Positions 5,341-6,186 of a stretch of 6,186 nucleotides of DNA are shown piece after piece. The notes under the pieces were generated by a model, which searched no databases, was not told the DNA's origin, and saw only the letters and a list, made by a program, of their open reading frames with translations. How positions within the stretch are numbered: position 1 is the first letter of the stretch; the number at the start of each line of letters is the position of its first letter. A program made the translations under genes and the position numbers. Origin of the DNA: JACTOJ01 sp032335695 (GTDB lineage: Bacteria > Bacillota > Clostridia > Clostridiales > Clostridiaceae); the NCBI RefSeq assembly GCF_032335695.1, contig NZ_JACTOJ010000059.1:1-6186 (forward strand), given 5' to 3'.

Positions 5341-5490
5341 TTATAATTGGCTATCGACTACTGTTGCATTTTTCGCATTAATTATCTGCTGCTTTTCTTC
5401 TTCCGTAATCCAGCTTTTTATAACGGCATTACTTAATTTTTCATCAGTTAACTTTCCTTCTAAATACAATCTTTTTAATGTTTCAAACAT
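5341..5490 (-). CDS. xkdX: XkdX family phage protein
   Basis: This 49-residue protein starts MFETLKRLYLEGKLTDEKLS and continues to KSWITEEEKQQII. The pattern of an aromatic/basic start, Y-x-x-G-x-x-T, and W-I-T-x-E-E near the end matches the XkdX family, short proteins found after tail fibre genes in PBSX-like and many Firmicute phages; their molecular role is not established. An AGGAGG site lies 7 bases before the ATG, and the gene follows the 109-residue tail gene after only 11 bases, so they are co-transcribed. The length is normal for the family. Confidence 0.88.
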   Translation of the reverse strand: MFETLKRLYLEGKLTDEKLSNAVIKSWITEEEKQQIINAKNATVVDSQL

Positions 5491-5501
5491 CTAAATTCCT
5501 C

Positions 5502-5831
5502 CTATAAGCTGGATAATACTAATTGGTCTATTGTGTCCTGCATAGTCTTAATTTGCTGTGCTTGGCTATCTATTGTCTGCTGTAATATCTCTGCCTGTGT
5601 CTTTTCACCATTATTATTTGTATTATCATTTGACGGAGGTACTCCCAAAGATATATCTTTTATATCCCAAGTTTCACCATTCCAAATAGGAATATGTTGA
5701 CTATCGTATTCGGGTGGCTCTATAGTAGTAGCATTAGCAGGAATTAAATATACGCCTAGTTCAAGAGGGCTTTCATCTGCTTCCTCACTTCCTATATATT
5801 CTAAATTTCTATTGTAATTATAAACTAACAT
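5502..5831 (-). CDS. Tail fibre-associated protein (probable fibre assembly or fibre accessory protein)
   Basis: The 109-residue protein has an N-terminal module (about 1-57) with YNYNRNLEYIGS, LELGVYLIPANATTIEPP and IPIWNGETWDI. This type of short domain is widespread directly after tail fibre genes in phages and resembles tail fibre assembly proteins. A low-complexity linker (SNDNTNNNGE, 67-76) leads to a C-terminal helix (about 77-106) rich in Gln with heptad-like spacing, likely a coiled coil for oligomerisation. The AAGGTG site overlaps the gap after the collar gene, whose stop is 12 bases upstream. Whether it is a chaperone or a structural part of the fibre cannot be told. Confidence 0.75.
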   Translation of the reverse strand: MLVYNYNRNLEYIGSEEADESPLELGVYLIPANATTIEPPEYDSQHIPIWNGETWDIKDISLGVPPSNDNTNNNGEKTQAEILQQTIDSQAQQIKTMQDTIDQLVLSSL

Positions 5832-5843
5832 AAAATCACCTTC

Positions 5844-6186
5844 TTAATATTTAATGCAATATAGTAAAGCTACATTTTTAGGCGCTGTTTCAGAATCTCC
5901 AGTATAATTAGTTGAAACATAATATACGTGTGAAGCGCCGTCACTTCCTACATTAGCTAACTGTCCGTAATTACCAGCATTCCAGCTTCCCCCACTATAT
6001 CCACTTGGGAAATCATGTCTGTGAGATTTTAACATATCATTTTGTTTACTTCCAAAGCTTCTTCCGTTATCTACACCAGCTCCATCATCAAAACCTCTAA
6101 TAAATTGTCCTCTTAAATCTGGCAGATTAAAGGTTGTACTACCATCTCCCGCTCCAAAAGTTGTACCTATAGCGGCAAATAAATTA
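5844..6186 (-). CDS. Phage tail collar domain fibre protein (partial, N-terminus outside the window)
   Basis: The frame is open from the right edge; the first full codon begins at 6185, giving 113 visible residues. Residues 2-30 of this fragment, from LFAAIGTTFGAGDGS through FNLPDLRGQFIRG, are the hallmark of the Tail Collar domain (Pfam PF07484). Then come GVDNGRSFGSKQ and SHRHDF; in related short tail fibres an HxH motif of this kind binds a metal ion within the trimer. The C-terminal GGSWNAGNYG and APKNVALLYCIKY are typical endings of these fibres. An internal Met (residue 51 of the fragment, at 6035) is not the start, since the conserved domain lies upstream of it. It probably contributes to host binding at the tail tip. 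The following gene starts 12 bases downstream. Confidence 0.93.
   Translation of the reverse strand, partial: NLFAAIGTTFGAGDGSTTFNLPDLRGQFIRGFDDGAGVDNGRSFGSKQNDMLKSHRHDFPSGYSGGSWNAGNYGQLANVGSDGASHVYYVSTNYTGDSETAPKNVALLYCIKY

Noticed and set aside
5844..6035. Separate 63-residue gene starting at the ATG at 6035
   Set aside because: The frame is open upstream to the window edge and encodes the conserved core of the Tail Collar domain there, so this ATG is an internal methionine.
1..6186. tRNA genes, CRISPR arrays, insertion sequences, or integrase/att sites
   Set aside because: I looked for cloverleaf-like segments, regularly spaced repeats and transposase or recombinase motifs and saw none; the two dyads near the left end are not enough to call an attachment site.

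Overview
The window looks like the late-gene end of a prophage or phage of a low-GC Firmicute, most likely Clostridium sensu stricto. The evidence is AT-rich DNA, clostridial-type ribosome binding sites (AGGAGG, GAGGTG), and a recognisable set of tail and lysis proteins: tail collar fibre, XkdX, tail hub/endopeptidase, XhlA and an amidase with C-terminal peptidoglycan-binding repeats. All convincing genes lie on the minus strand, so transcription runs from high to low coordinates. The species cannot be told from this window.

In the direction of transcription: (1) 6186-5341 holds the end of a tail-collar fibre gene (cut by the window edge), a 109-residue fibre-associated protein and a small XkdX gene not found by simple length cut-offs; these are tightly packed. 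(2) 5340-3461 is an accessory block between structural genes: a small zinc-ribbon protein, a two-gene cassette (65-residue membrane protein plus 279-residue LPO_1073/Vpar_1526-like protein), and a second unrelated zinc-ribbon protein. The two-gene cassette has its own near-consensus sigma-A-type promoter and ends at a hairpin terminator; the second zinc-ribbon gene lies between two terminators. This is the layout of phage morons, meaning cargo genes that can be expressed independently of the late operon. (3) 3433-233 holds the tail hub/endopeptidase protein (TTG start), a terminator, XhlA and the endolysin, ending at a strong terminator. (4) 232-1 has no complete gene. It holds two dyad-symmetry elements and, at the edge, what may be the first 16 codons of another membrane protein, possibly a holin.

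The most interesting element is the two-gene cassette. The C-terminus of the small membrane protein and the N-terminus of its partner carry the same short motif, SG(K/D)(N/D)STN(V/I)QG, followed by beta-prone residues. A tag shared between the end of a membrane effector and the start of the adjacent soluble protein is the genomic signature described for bacterial amyloid-signalling (RHIM-like) pairs. I infer, without proof, a prophage-borne membrane-acting defence or superinfection-exclusion module.

The structural genes would act together as follows: the collar fibre and its partner bind the host, XkdX belongs to the tail/fibre region, the hub protein sits at the tail tip, and XhlA plus the amidase (and perhaps the edge gene) carry out lysis.
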